Assembly: GCF_000445445.1 (NCBI RefSeq)
Contig: NZ_ASXP01000002.1
Coordinates: forward strand, 873,501 to 937,500
Direction: 5' to 3'
DNA length: 64,000 bases
DNA from: Sporomusa ovata DSM 2662
Lineage (GTDB): Bacteria; Bacillota; Negativicutes; Sporomusales; Sporomusaceae
Numbering within the stretch: position 1 is the stretch's first letter; each line of letters starts with the position of its first letter. The translations under genes and the position numbers were made by a program. Below are positions 25,919 through 35,006 of the stretch, one piece after another. Below the pieces are notes generated by a model. It was given only the letters and a program-made list of their open reading frames with translations, was not told the origin of the DNA and made no database searches.

Positions 25919-27097
25919 ATGCCATTAAAGAATATTGTTGTATTAGATTTGACGCGGGTGTTGGCTGGACCATTTGCAACTTCGATGCTAGCAGACTTCG
26001 GCGCTACGATTATTAAAGTTGAGCCCCCCGGGGGCGATGATGCGCGAAGCTATGGTCCTTTTATCGGTACAGAGAGCCGCTATTTTATGGGACTCAATCG
26101 GGGTAAGCAGTCGATGACCCTTAATCTGAAGAATCCTCAGGGACAAGCTATGCTAAAGGAAATGGTTCAACAAGTAGATGTGCTTATTGAAAATTACCGT
26201 CCGGGAGTGATGGAGAAATTTGGCCTGGGCTATGAAACACTAAAAAAAATCAATCCAAAGCTCATTTATGCAGCCTGCTCGGGTTTTGGACAGACTGGCC
26301 CATACCGGAGTAAATCAGCTTATGATATAACGGTTCAGGGAATTGGCGGTATTATGAGTGTAACCGGTCAGGAAACTGGCGAACCCACACGGGTGGGTAT
26401 TCCGTTTGGTGATATCCTGCCGGGACTGTATATTGTTAATGGAATACTCTTGGCTTTGTATCACCGCCAGCAAACAGGTAAAGGACAGATGGTAGATGTA
26501 TCAATGCTTGATTGTCAGGTAGCGGTCATGGATTCACATATCGGTAAATATTTTGCTACTGGGGTGGTGCAAAAACCGATTGGCAACCGGCATCCGACAG
26601 TTACTCCGCTGGAATCGTTCAAGACACAAGACGGCTATGTTATCGTCGCTGCTGGCAACGAAAAAACTTGGGAGAAATTCTGCTTGTTGCTTGACTGCCC
26701 GCAATTACTAGCTGACGAACGTTTTTTATCTAATAATTTAAGGACTCAAAACCGCGATGAACTCAAGCAGCTGCTGGACCCAGTTTTCATAACTAAGACC
26801 TCCGAAGAATGGATAAAGCTACTGGAGGCGGCTGGTATTCCCTGTGGCATAATCAATACCATTGATAAGGTAGTAGAAGATCCACAGGTATTGGCTAGAA
26901 AGATGATTGTTGAAGTTAACCACTCGGTTGCTGGCAAAGTGAAACTGACGGGTATTCCCATTAAAATGTCTGAATCTCCTGGGTGTATCCGTGATGCTTC
27001 ACCATTATTAGGAGAGCATACGGACAAAATTCTCCATCATTTTTTAGGATTGGACACTCAGAAAATATATGAGCTGCGAGAAAAGCGAATAATTTAA
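25919..27097 (+). CDS. Class III CoA-transferase (CaiB/BaiF family)
   Basis: A 392-residue enzyme that moves CoA between carboxylic acids through an aspartyl-CoA anhydride. The family start VVLDLTRVLAGPFATSMLAD is present, and Asp165 in the PFGDILPG motif corresponds to the catalytic Asp169 of formyl-CoA transferase. The substrate cannot be told; oxalate, carnitine, succinate and 2-hydroxy acids are all used in this family. AGGAGG precedes the ATG. It is followed by a strong terminator. The TSUP pair just upstream might carry the acid anion, but that is a guess. Confidence 0.88.
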   Translation: MPLKNIVVLDLTRVLAGPFATSMLADFGATIIKVEPPGGDDARSYGPFIGTESRYFMGLNRGKQSMTLNLKNPQGQAMLKEMVQQVDVLIENYRPGVMEKFGLGYETLKKINPKLIYAACSGFGQTGPYRSKSAYDITVQGIGGIMSVTGQETGEPTRVGIPFGDILPGLYIVNGILLALYHRQQTGKGQMVDVSMLDCQVAVMDSHIGKYFATGVVQKPIGNRHPTVTPLESFKTQDGYVIVAAGNEKTWEKFCLLLDCPQLLADERFLSNNLRTQNRDELKQLLDPVFITKTSEEWIKLLEAAGIPCGIINTIDKVVEDPQVLARKMIVEVNHSVAGKVKLTGIPIKMSESPGCIRDASPLLGEHTDKILHHFLGLDTQKIYELREKRII

Positions 27098-27117
27098 ATT
27101 TAGAAGAAAACATAGTG

Positions 27118-27154
27118 TATGAGTCGAGGGATGGTTCCTCGACTCATATTTTTT
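27118..27154 (+). terminator. Terminator after the CoA-transferase
   Basis: A perfect 12-bp stem (27118-27129 with 27137-27148, 7-base loop) is followed by a run of Ts, 20 bases after the stop. Confidence 0.88.
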
Positions 27155-27209
27155 AGATAGAACCAAACATCGCATTTAATATTTAAAGTTAAATTTTGTA
27201 AATTTATTC

Positions 27210-27248
27210 TTGACTAATAACAACTTATAATATAAAATAAAGTTGTTA
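27210..27248 (+). promoter_or_regulatory. Promoter and inverted repeat before the amino-acid ABC operon
   Basis: TTGACT (27210-27215), 17 bases, TAAAAT (27233-27238) form a sigma-A-type promoter. A 9-bp inverted repeat TAACAACTT / AAGTTGTTA (27218-27226 and 27240-27248) brackets the -10 box, a placement suited to a repressor. Confidence 0.5.
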
Positions 27249-27275
27249 GTTTAAATGATAAAGGAGGGGTAATTT

Positions 27276-28052
27276 TTGTTAAGAAGAATGTTTATGGGTT
27301 TGTTACTAGGAATAATGGTGATTGCGGTAGCGGGCTGTAGTTCTTCAGCCAAAACAACTTTTCAAAAAATTGAAGAAACTAAAGAGATGACATTTGCGAT
27401 GACAGGCGCATATCCGCCGTTCAACTTTATTGACGAAAACGGAGAACTGGTCGGCTTTGATATTGATATTGCCCACGCTATTGCACAGAAATTGGGCGTA
27501 AAGGCTAAGCCGATTACAACGGCATGGGATGGTATAATTAGCGGTTTGACAGGCAAACGATTTGACATGATTATCGGGAGTATGGCCATAACAGAGGAGC
27601 GACAGAAAAAAATAAGTTTTACTGACCCGTACTATATAGACGGAGCCCAGTTTTTCGCGAAAGAGGGTTCGAAACTTAAGGACATTTCGGAGCTTAAAGA
27701 TGGCAAAGTAGGTGTTGTTACTGGAACTACCTTTCAAACACATCTAAGTAATATGAAAAACATCAAGGAAATTCTTCAGTTTGACAGTGATGTTGACAAT
27801 ATCAAGAGTGTAGAGATAGGCAGGGCGGATGGTCTTATTACAGCCAAGCTAGTCGGACTCTATAGCGCAAAACGATACAATGTCGCAATTGAACCGATTG
27901 GTGAGCCTCTGTATAAAGAAACGATTGCGATTGCTATTCGACAAGAAGATAAGGAGTTATTAGCTGCAGTCAATAAGGCGTTGAAAGAAATCAAGGAAGA
28001 TGGTACCTACGAAAAAATCAGTAATAAATGGTTTGGACGTAATATCCTGTAG
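27276..28052 (+). CDS. Polar amino-acid ABC transporter substrate-binding lipoprotein
   Basis: 258 residues. The lipobox ends at AVAGC (Cys21), so the mature protein is lipid-anchored. It is a periplasmic-binding family 3 protein with GAYPPFNFIDENGELVGFD (about 44-62) and the GSMAITEERQKKISFTDPYY signature (about 109-128). It catches a polar amino acid for import. TTG start after AGGAGGGG. First gene of a complete three-gene importer; the ligand may be lysine, since ablA-ablB follow, but this is only inferred. Confidence 0.9.
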   Translation: MLRRMFMGLLLGIMVIAVAGCSSSAKTTFQKIEETKEMTFAMTGAYPPFNFIDENGELVGFDIDIAHAIAQKLGVKAKPITTAWDGIISGLTGKRFDMIIGSMAITEERQKKISFTDPYYIDGAQFFAKEGSKLKDISELKDGKVGVVTGTTFQTHLSNMKNIKEILQFDSDVDNIKSVEIGRADGLITAKLVGLYSAKRYNVAIEPIGEPLYKETIAIAIRQEDKELLAAVNKALKEIKEDGTYEKISNKWFGRNIL

Positions 28053-28134
28053 TTTATGGATAAATGGGGTATTTGGTTATTCTAAGCAATAGTAATAATG
28101 ATGGGTAATACAGGAGAAAGCGAGTTTGATGTAA

Positions 28135-28812
28135 TTGATTGATTTTATGAATAATGTATCCCAATTTTTTGTAACAGTAATCTATTTTGCCCCGAAGTTT
28201 ATACCCGGTGTCCTTATGACACTCAAATTATCCTGCTGGTCCATTGTTCTTGGCACAGGATTTGGATTAATTACAGCTATATTTAAGCTTTCCCATATAA
28301 AACCTTTAGAAATTATTAGCAAGCTGTATGTTACTGTTGTAAGAGGTACTCCACTTCTGTTACAACTTATATTCATATTTTATGGACTGCCACAGATGGG
28401 ACTTAAATTTAACAGTTTTACTTCTGCTGTTATAGGGCTTGCTTTTCACAACGGGGCGTATATTAGTGAAATTTTTCGGGGTGCAATTGAGTCGATTGAG
28501 CACGGGCAGCTTGAAGCGGGCCGGGCATTGGGAATGACAAAATGGGAGGTGTTAAAGAGAATTATTTTGCCCCAGGCTTTTAAACGATCAGTACCTGCAT
28601 TAGGAAACCAATTTATTATTGGTGTCAAAGACTCGTCGCTTGCCAGTGCGATAACAATTTCTGAAACGTTAATGCTATCCCGTCAATTTGTAGCCGCGAC
28701 GTATAATGTTTTCCCCATATTTTTTATAGCGGGGTGTTATTACTTACTCATCACAATTGTGCTGGAAAGATTACTTAATCAGCTTGAAAAACGATTAAAG
28801 GTTTATGACTAA
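28135..28812 (+). CDS. Polar amino-acid ABC transporter permease (HisM type)
   Basis: 225 residues with about five membrane segments. The coupling-loop signature EAGRALGMTKWEVLKRIILPQA (about 123-144) contacts the ATPase. A single permease gene implies a homodimer. The start is uncertain: TTG at 28135 is first after an in-frame stop, while ATG at 28147 is four codons later; the only Shine-Dalgarno (AGGAG at 28112) is rather far from both. Second gene of the importer. Confidence 0.9.
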   Translation: MIDFMNNVSQFFVTVIYFAPKFIPGVLMTLKLSCWSIVLGTGFGLITAIFKLSHIKPLEIISKLYVTVVRGTPLLLQLIFIFYGLPQMGLKFNSFTSAVIGLAFHNGAYISEIFRGAIESIEHGQLEAGRALGMTKWEVLKRIILPQAFKRSVPALGNQFIIGVKDSSLASAITISETLMLSRQFVAATYNVFPIFFIAGCYYLLITIVLERLLNQLEKRLKVYD

Positions 28813-28845
28813 TGGCTATGCTGATATAGCAAGGAGGGAGAACCA

Positions 28846-29571
28846 TTGATACAGGTTAAAAATCTGCACAAATATTTTAAGAACTATGAGGTTCTTAAGG
28901 GAATTGATATGGAAGTGAATAAGGGAGAGGTCGTTTGTATCCTTGGTTCCAGTGGCTCTGGAAAAAGCACGTTGCTTAGGTGTATTAATTTTTTAGAGAA
29001 AAAAAACGATGGTCAGATATGGATTGACGGTGAGATGATTAAGGGTACAGAAGAAGAAATAAATCGCATTAGATGTAAGGTTGGTATGGTGTTTCAACGG
29101 TTTCACTTGTTTCCCCATTTGACTGTAGTTGAAAATGTGATGGAAGGTCCCGTAACCGTAAAAAGAGCCGATAAAAGGGAAACCTACGAACAAGCATTGC
29201 GATTGCTTGATAAGGTGGGCCTCCTTGATAAGGCGGAACAGTACCCCGCCCGCTTATCCGGTGGGCAGATGCAACGAGTTGCCATTGCTAGAGCGTTGGC
29301 CATGGAGCCTCAAGTAATTTTATTTGACGAACCTACTTCTGCTCTTGATCCGGAACTGGTAGGAGAGGTTTTAAAGGTAATGCGAGACATGGCAGACGAA
29401 GGCATGACTATGATTATAGTCACGCACGAAATGGGGTTTGCCCGCGAAGTGGCAGATAGAGTTATTTTTCTGCACGAGGGAGTTATTACTGAAGCCGGAC
29501 AGCCACAAGAGATATTCGAAAATCCTAAAACCGAGAGATTACAGGCATTTCTAGGCCAGCTTCAGCATTGA
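28846..29571 (+). CDS. Polar amino-acid ABC transporter ATP-binding protein (GlnQ type)
   Basis: 241-residue ATPase with Walker A GSSGSGKST, signature RLSGGQMQR and Walker B VILFDEPTSALDP, plus the typical GMTMIIVTHEMGFAREVADR stretch. TTG start right after AGGAGGGAG. It completes the substrate-binding, permease, ATPase order. No terminator is seen in the 135 bases before ablA, so transcription may continue into ablA-ablB, linking uptake to beta-lysine synthesis. Confidence 0.92.
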   Translation: MIQVKNLHKYFKNYEVLKGIDMEVNKGEVVCILGSSGSGKSTLLRCINFLEKKNDGQIWIDGEMIKGTEEEINRIRCKVGMVFQRFHLFPHLTVVENVMEGPVTVKRADKRETYEQALRLLDKVGLLDKAEQYPARLSGGQMQRVAIARALAMEPQVILFDEPTSALDPELVGEVLKVMRDMADEGMTMIIVTHEMGFAREVADRVIFLHEGVITEAGQPQEIFENPKTERLQAFLGQLQH

Positions 29572-29706
29572 ATTTCATTTGGGACGATATGGGATAAGAA
29601 TTGAGTCTAAAAAATGAATAGAAATCTTGTCTTGTTAAAAAATATCTATAACAGCGCAGTAATTACCAGATATTTAAAACAGTAATGCGCTAAATATTAA
29701 GGAGAG

Positions 29707-31002
29707 GTGAATAAAATAGAGTATCATGATAAAAACGTTGCCGCTTGGCCAAATGTTAGTAAAGCAAATTGGAATGATTGGCGATGGCAGATAAAAAACC
29801 GAATTACTTCTCTGGAGGATTTGAAAGCCATAGTCAATCTAACCCCAGACGAAGAACAAGGCATAAAGAATTGCTTAAACACTTTAAAAATGGCGATTAC
29901 ACCCTACTACGCTTCCTTGATGGATCCCCAAGACCCTGATTGTCCTATTAGAAAGCAAGCAATTCCTGTGACTTGGGAGCTGGATGAAGCTTCCTGTGAT
30001 TTAGAAGACCCTCTTTATGAAGATCTGGATTCACCTACGCCTGGTCTCACTCATCGCTATCCTGACCGCGTATTATTTCTAGTTACCAATCAATGTGCAA
30101 TGTATTGCCGTCATTGCACCAGAAGACGTATTGCCGGAACAACCGATCAGCCGCGTGCTCAGCATGAATTGGATGCGGCTATCGCATATATTGCAAAAAC
30201 GCCGGTTATACGTGACGTGCTAATTTCAGGAGGAGATGCGTTACTGCTAAACGATGATATAATTGAATATCTGCTCCAGCAGCTTCGTAAAATTCCTCAT
30301 GTGGAAATTATTCGTTTTGGAACACGTACGCCAGTTGTACTTCCGCAACGTATTACGCCGGAATTATGCAATATGCTTAGAAAGTATCATCCGGTATGGA
30401 TAAATACGCACTTTAACCACCCGAAAGAGGTAACGCCGGAAGCCATTGCAGTATGTGAGAGAATTGTTGATGCAGGCATTCCTTTAGGGAATCAATCGGT
30501 GTTGTTAAAAGGCGTGAATGATTGCCACTATATAATAAAAAAATTGATGCACTTGTTAGTTAAGATGAGAGTACGCCCGTATTATTTATATCAATGCGAT
30601 TTGTCAACAGGACTTGACCATTTTCGAACCTCTGTTGCAAAAGGAATTGAAATTATGGAACTATTAAGAGGACATACATCTGGTTATGCTGTGCCAACAT
30701 ATGTGGTAGATGCTCCTGGCGGTGGCGGAAAGATACCGGTAGGTCCTCAATATTTGCTGTCTATGTCAGACCAGAAAGTTATACTTCGCAACTATGAAGG
30801 GATAATATGCACATATACCGAGCCACTCGACAGGAACAGTGAATGTAAAGAGTGTAAGATTTGCGAAGAATACCGGGAGAAAAAACCAAAAACAGGATTA
30901 GGTAAACTGTTTGGCGACAAAAAACTAAGTCTGATTCCCAAAGATAATAACCGTGAGAAACGCCGGAAAAATTTTAACAACATAAATCAAGGTGAAAGTT
31001 AA
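29707..31002 (+). CDS. ablA: Lysine 2,3-aminomutase
   Basis: Radical SAM, PLP-dependent enzyme converting L-lysine to beta-lysine. The 4Fe-4S cysteines are Cys130, Cys134 and Cys137 (CAMYCRHC). Asp298 and Asp335 match Asp293 and Asp330 of the Clostridium subterminale enzyme, which bind the lysine epsilon-amino group, with the same 37-residue spacing. Lys342 in PGGGGK matches the PLP lysine Lys337. Glutamate 2,3-aminomutases lack these aspartates, so lysine is the likely substrate. The C-terminus has an extra basic tail. GTG start very close to AAGGAG. It overlaps ablB by one base. Confidence 0.92.
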   Translation: MNKIEYHDKNVAAWPNVSKANWNDWRWQIKNRITSLEDLKAIVNLTPDEEQGIKNCLNTLKMAITPYYASLMDPQDPDCPIRKQAIPVTWELDEASCDLEDPLYEDLDSPTPGLTHRYPDRVLFLVTNQCAMYCRHCTRRRIAGTTDQPRAQHELDAAIAYIAKTPVIRDVLISGGDALLLNDDIIEYLLQQLRKIPHVEIIRFGTRTPVVLPQRITPELCNMLRKYHPVWINTHFNHPKEVTPEAIAVCERIVDAGIPLGNQSVLLKGVNDCHYIIKKLMHLLVKMRVRPYYLYQCDLSTGLDHFRTSVAKGIEIMELLRGHTSGYAVPTYVVDAPGGGGKIPVGPQYLLSMSDQKVILRNYEGIICTYTEPLDRNSECKECKICEEYREKKPKTGLGKLFGDKKLSLIPKDNNREKRRKNFNNINQGES

Positions 31003-31898
31003 TGACATTATGCAACATTAAAGTAGAACCAGGCGATGCAGTTAACATCGTTTCAAAATCACAAGGATACCATTATCATAAAAAAGACAATATGTTTTCA
31101 GTTGATATGTTTATAGATACGATTAATCATAGACTAAAAATAAAAAAATATAGCTGTTCAAATTACGATGATTTTGTCAATTATGTAGAGTATATCGCTG
31201 ATGCAAACAGTTTATCTAAAATTATTATGGTCGCTCAGGAATTCGATTGGGAAAAGTTGTTTGTGCGCGGCTTCGTACTGGAAGCGTTACATCCCACATT
31301 TTTTGCGGGATTGCCGGGTTTTCACATAGCTAAGTTTATGGAAAATAAAAGGCGAATCTCATTGCAATGGGATATAGAGGAAGACATAGTAAAACAAGTT
31401 CGCACCGCGCGACCTAATTTGAAGTCGCTCACTGATGAATATGAGATACGGTCGGCTACCCTAAATGACATTCCGGCACTTACGCAGTTATTTAACATTG
31501 TTTTTGCTACCTATCCTACACCGCTAAATGATGCTGAATATTTGCAGAAACTACTTGAAACCAATTCGGTTTTTAAACTGGTTGTCCATCATAAAGAAAT
31601 TGTTAGTGTGGCTTCTATTGATATTGATTATAACACCAAAAGTGCAGAACTTACTGATTGTGCAACACTACGGCAGTATGAGGGGCAAGGTCTAATGTCT
31701 CACCTTGTTGTTGCTCTTGAGAAGGAAGCCAAAAAACTTCAGCTCATAACCTTATATACGATAGCGAGGGCAGAATCTGTGGGCATTAATTTGGTATTTG
31801 CTCGCAATGGATATAACTACTACGGTCGTTTTGTTAATAATTGCAGTATCTGCGGAAAAATTGAAGATATGAATCTCTGGTCAAAGAGGGTTGAGTAG
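31002..31898 (+). CDS. ablB: Beta-lysine N6-acetyltransferase
   Basis: 298 residues: an N-terminal domain of about 145 residues specific to the AblB/YodP family, then a GNAT acetyltransferase domain (EIRSATLNDIPALTQLF, and the acetyl-CoA loop RQYEGQGLMSHL near 225). With AblA it makes N-epsilon-acetyl-beta-lysine, a compatible solute for salt stress in methanogens and some bacteria. The one-base overlap with ablA (TAATG) shows tight coupling. Followed by a 17-bp terminator. Confidence 0.88.
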   Translation: MTLCNIKVEPGDAVNIVSKSQGYHYHKKDNMFSVDMFIDTINHRLKIKKYSCSNYDDFVNYVEYIADANSLSKIIMVAQEFDWEKLFVRGFVLEALHPTFFAGLPGFHIAKFMENKRRISLQWDIEEDIVKQVRTARPNLKSLTDEYEIRSATLNDIPALTQLFNIVFATYPTPLNDAEYLQKLLETNSVFKLVVHHKEIVSVASIDIDYNTKSAELTDCATLRQYEGQGLMSHLVVALEKEAKKLQLITLYTIARAESVGINLVFARNGYNYYGRFVNNCSICGKIEDMNLWSKRVE

Positions 31899-31940
31899 GA
31901 AAACCTAGTACAGCGAAAGTTGCTGTACTAGGTTTTCCTT
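31898..31940. terminator. Strong terminator after ablB
   Basis: A perfect 17-bp stem (31898-31914 with 31922-31938, loop GAAAGTT) starts at the last base of the ablB stop codon. It also faces the convergent kinase gene. Confidence 0.88.
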
Positions 31941-32011
31941 ATATTCTCTAACACAGTAACGGGTAAAATCAAAATATGGTGATAAGGGCGCACATCATGG
32001 ATAGTATTAAA

Positions 32012-33796
32012 TCATTTTTCAGTACCTGGGAGGGTTATCGTAAAGGTGGTTCCCACATCAATCTTGCTTTGAACCGTAATGTGGCCGCCTAGCATCTCGA
32101 CAATAAACTTTACAATAGCCAAACCAAGGCCGGTGCCGCCAGCCGAACGGGTGCGGGCTTTGTCTACCCGGTAAAACCGGTCAAAGATCAGAGGCAGGTC
32201 TTTAGCTGGGATACCAATGCCTGAATCCTGGACAGCAATGTGTATTTGATTATTTTTAGACCAGCAGGTAAGGATAATTTTTCCTGTTGCCGGCGTATAC
32301 TTAATGCTGTTTTCGAGTAAATTGACAATAACTTGTTTGAACCAGTCGGGATGAGCCAACGCAGTAAGGGGTGCTTGACTGTATTCTAGGGTAACTGTCT
32401 GGTTTTTTTGTTGCCAACGTGGTGCCATATCCTGCTTGACTGCAGTCAACACGGCGATAATATCAATTGGTTCTAGCTTGATTTGTTCGCGGTATTCCTG
32501 GGCATTTAAGCGGGCTAACTGGAGTAAATCCTGGATAAGGCGATGCATACGGTCAGATTCATTGTAGATAATGCGGACAAATTTTTCCCCTAGTTCAGGC
32601 TGCGCTAGTGCACCGTCAAGCAGGGATTCAGCAAAACCTTTGATGGCAGTAAGCGGCGTAGCTAGTTCATGTGAAGCGTTGGTAACAAAATCAGCTTGGC
32701 GGTCATGGATTTCCTGGAGGGTTGTTATATCATGAAAAACAGTTAATATGCCGGTAGAATCGTTCTCGGCACTGATGATGGGGGCCAGGAATACCTGAAA
32801 TACCCGTTTTCTGCCGTGAATATTTGTCTTTAGGTCAATAAGCTTGTTTTCTTGCAGCTGCAGAGTACCTTGGATTGCCTGGTCAAGCAGGCTATTGCCA
32901 ATAACCTGAATATTGTGCTGGCCCATCATTTGCTCGGTTATACCGAAAGTGGTTATTGCTGTTTTGTTGGCGGTTGTTACCTTGCCAAATCGGTCTAGCA
33001 GGATAACGGCATCACCCATATTCTGGAGGATGAGCTCCAGCTTATGCTTTTGGGCAATGATGTCATTGACTTTGTCTTCCAGACTGGAGGTTAGGTTGTT
33101 AAGGGCATGAGCTAAGATTTCCAACTCATCTCCTGTCTTGATAAATACCCGTTGATTGAGTTGACCTTGAGCGATTTTATTGGCAGTTTCAATTATTTCT
33201 TCAAGCGGACGGGTGTATTTATAGGCTAAGGCCAGACTAAAGGTGATAGCTACCAGGAAGGTCAGGCAACTGGTCGCCAAAAGCGCTGATAATATCTTGC
33301 GGTAGCCTGCATCAACATGATCAAGGGGCATGGCCACCCGGACAACTCCGGTAATCTCATCATGGTAAAAAACAGGTGTGGATACATAAAGTAAGGACTT
33401 GTCCTGGGTAGTGCTTGTCCGAATGCTGTTGCCATTATTGCCGATAAGTGCTGCAGCTATCTCAGACCGGTCCAGGTGGTTTTCCATGAGTTCTGGATTT
33501 TGCTGAGAGTCGGCAATGACAACGCCGGTAGTATCAACAATTGTGACCCGCAGGTCAATACGGGAACTGAGCTCCTTAATCTTTTCATCAATTTGCCCTT
33601 TTTGGATCGGGCCGGACATATCCCGGTAGATTAACTCTTCAATGATTCTAGCCTGGTTAAGCATGGCAGAATTGAGACTGGTAATATTGTGCTGGTAAAA
33701 AAACCATAGTATATAGCTGCCAAGCGCTACCAATGTAAAGAGAATGAGTGCTAAAAAGGATAAAACCAGCCGGTTGCGAAGGTTGCGGGTAAACAT
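32012..33796 (-). CDS. phoR: PhoR/PnpS-type sensor histidine kinase
   Basis: 594 residues: TM1 about 12-33, an extracytoplasmic sensor of about 130 residues, TM2 about 168-190, HAMP, PAS (about 250-355), and HisKA with His376 in HELATPLTAIKGF. The ATPase carries NLLENSIKY, DSGIGIP and GGTGLGLAIVK. The layout equals PhoR of Firmicutes. It is transcribed divergently from pstS and has no regulator beside it; the PhoB-type regulator 12 kb upstream is the probable partner. ATG with GGAGG upstream. Confidence 0.82.
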   Translation of the reverse strand: MFTRNLRNRLVLSFLALILFTLVALGSYILWFFYQHNITSLNSAMLNQARIIEELIYRDMSGPIQKGQIDEKIKELSSRIDLRVTIVDTTGVVIADSQQNPELMENHLDRSEIAAALIGNNGNSIRTSTTQDKSLLYVSTPVFYHDEITGVVRVAMPLDHVDAGYRKILSALLATSCLTFLVAITFSLALAYKYTRPLEEIIETANKIAQGQLNQRVFIKTGDELEILAHALNNLTSSLEDKVNDIIAQKHKLELILQNMGDAVILLDRFGKVTTANKTAITTFGITEQMMGQHNIQVIGNSLLDQAIQGTLQLQENKLIDLKTNIHGRKRVFQVFLAPIISAENDSTGILTVFHDITTLQEIHDRQADFVTNASHELATPLTAIKGFAESLLDGALAQPELGEKFVRIIYNESDRMHRLIQDLLQLARLNAQEYREQIKLEPIDIIAVLTAVKQDMAPRWQQKNQTVTLEYSQAPLTALAHPDWFKQVIVNLLENSIKYTPATGKIILTCWSKNNQIHIAVQDSGIGIPAKDLPLIFDRFYRVDKARTRSAGGTGLGLAIVKFIVEMLGGHITVQSKIDVGTTFTITLPGTEK

Positions 33797-33880
33797 ATAT
33801 GGAATACCTCCTTACAACAAAATTCGTTATCTATAGTACCATAATACCGTACTGGTGTCTGGAAACCAACTCGTTTTTCT

Positions 33881-33934
33881 TTAACATTCCCTTAACATTT
33901 CCTTAACACAATAACATGTAAAGTGAATTACAAT
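33881..33934 (+). promoter_or_regulatory. Pho-box promoter of pstS
   Basis: TTAACA at 33881, 33892 and 33903, an exact 11-bp period. TACAAT as -10 starts at 33929, 21 bases after the last hexamer. The region lies between the divergent kinase and pstS and could serve either gene. Confidence 0.85.
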
Positions 33935-33977
33935 GAATATATCAAATGTACAAACTTCGAGGAGGTCAATAATAACT

Positions 33978-34841
33978 ATGAAACTTTCTAAAAAAATGCT
34001 AACCGGTGCGTTGGCTATGGTGCTGGGAGTAAGCTTACTGACCGGCTGCGGTGGTCAAAAAGAGGCTCCTAAAGATGCAGGCGCAGCGCAGGCAGAATTA
34101 TCTGGTACGGTAACTGCTTCTGGTTCGACAGCTCTCTTACCGTTCTTAAAACCAGCTCAAGAAGAATTCCAGAAGAAAAATGCAAAAGTAACGGTTAATA
34201 TTGCCGGCGGTGGTTCGTTTACCGGTCAAAACCAGGTGGGTGCCGGTTCGGTGAATATTGGTAACTCTGATGTTCCCTTGCAAGATAGTCTTAAAGATAA
34301 AGGGCTTGTAGAAACCAAGCTTGTCGGTATTCCGTTTGTATTCATTGCCAACTCCGATGTTTCTGTTGACAATCTGACACAACAACAATACGCTGATATC
34401 CTTACAGGCAAAGTGACTAACTGGAACGAGGTTGGCGGCAAGGATCAAAGAATTACCCTTATCCACCGGGCCAAATCTTCCGGCTCACGTGGGGCCATTG
34501 CTGACATTGTGCTTAAAGGCGCAGCCTTTACCGATAATGCAGTTATTCAAGACTCCAACGGTGCTGTAAGGGCCGCCATTGCCAGTACTCCAGGTGCTAT
34601 TGGTTATGTTGATGCCGCTTATGCCGACCAGTCTGTAAAAGCTCTGGCCTACAATGGCGTTAAGTATAGTATTAATGACGTGATCAACGGCAACTATCCG
34701 GTATTTTCCTATGGCCGTATGTTTACCAAAGGTGAGCCCACTGGTGCAGTAAAAGCCTTCATTGATTATGCAACAAGCAAAGAATTCCAGGAGGCTTATG
34801 CTGAGAAAAACGGATTTGTACCGATTACCAAAATGAAGTAG
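33978..34841 (+). CDS. pstS: Phosphate ABC transporter substrate-binding lipoprotein
   Basis: 287 residues with a lipobox LLTGC (about residue 24) and the PstS fold. The phosphate-binding segments GSTALLPF (about 54-61) and SSGSRGA (about 163-169) are present. It captures phosphate outside the membrane for PstCA. The ATG at 33978 is chosen because the signal peptide KLSKKMLTGALAMVLG then starts properly; the frame from 33933 is longer but starts before the GAGG ribosome site. It is separated from pstC by a hairpin and a second Pho-box promoter. Confidence 0.95.
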   Translation: MKLSKKMLTGALAMVLGVSLLTGCGGQKEAPKDAGAAQAELSGTVTASGSTALLPFLKPAQEEFQKKNAKVTVNIAGGGSFTGQNQVGAGSVNIGNSDVPLQDSLKDKGLVETKLVGIPFVFIANSDVSVDNLTQQQYADILTGKVTNWNEVGGKDQRITLIHRAKSSGSRGAIADIVLKGAAFTDNAVIQDSNGAVRAAIASTPGAIGYVDAAYADQSVKALAYNGVKYSINDVINGNYPVFSYGRMFTKGEPTGAVKAFIDYATSKEFQEAYAEKNGFVPITKMK

Positions 34842-34873
34842 TTTGGTTAAAAAGAAACGGAATAGGTTGTAAC

Positions 34874-34907
34874 CAAGAGCCTTGGACCTTGTGGTTCAAG
34901 GCTCTTG
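34874..34907 (+). terminator. Hairpin between pstS and pstC
   Basis: An 11-bp stem CAAGAGCCTTG / CAAGGCTCTTG (34874-34884 with 34897-34907) plus inner GACC/GGTT pairing. No T-run follows, so it may reduce rather than stop read-through, giving excess pstS mRNA. Confidence 0.6.
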
Positions 34908-34912
34908 CAAAC

Positions 34913-34967
34913 TTAACACAATCTTAACATTGCATTAACAAAAATGGAGAAGCTAGTGAAGTATAAT
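34913..34967 (+). promoter_or_regulatory. Pho-box promoter of pstC-pstA
   Basis: TTAACA at 34913, 34924 and 34935, again an exact 11-bp period. TATAAT -10 at 34962, 22 bases after the last hexamer. This is the third identical arrangement in the window. Confidence 0.85.
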
Positions 34968-35006
34968 TGAGAAAAGGACTATATTAGACAGGATGTGACT
35001 TTTCTG

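Noticed and set aside
27098..29706. Search for a lysine riboswitch before the importer or ablA
   Set aside because: The leaders are too short and none of the conserved L-box blocks are present.
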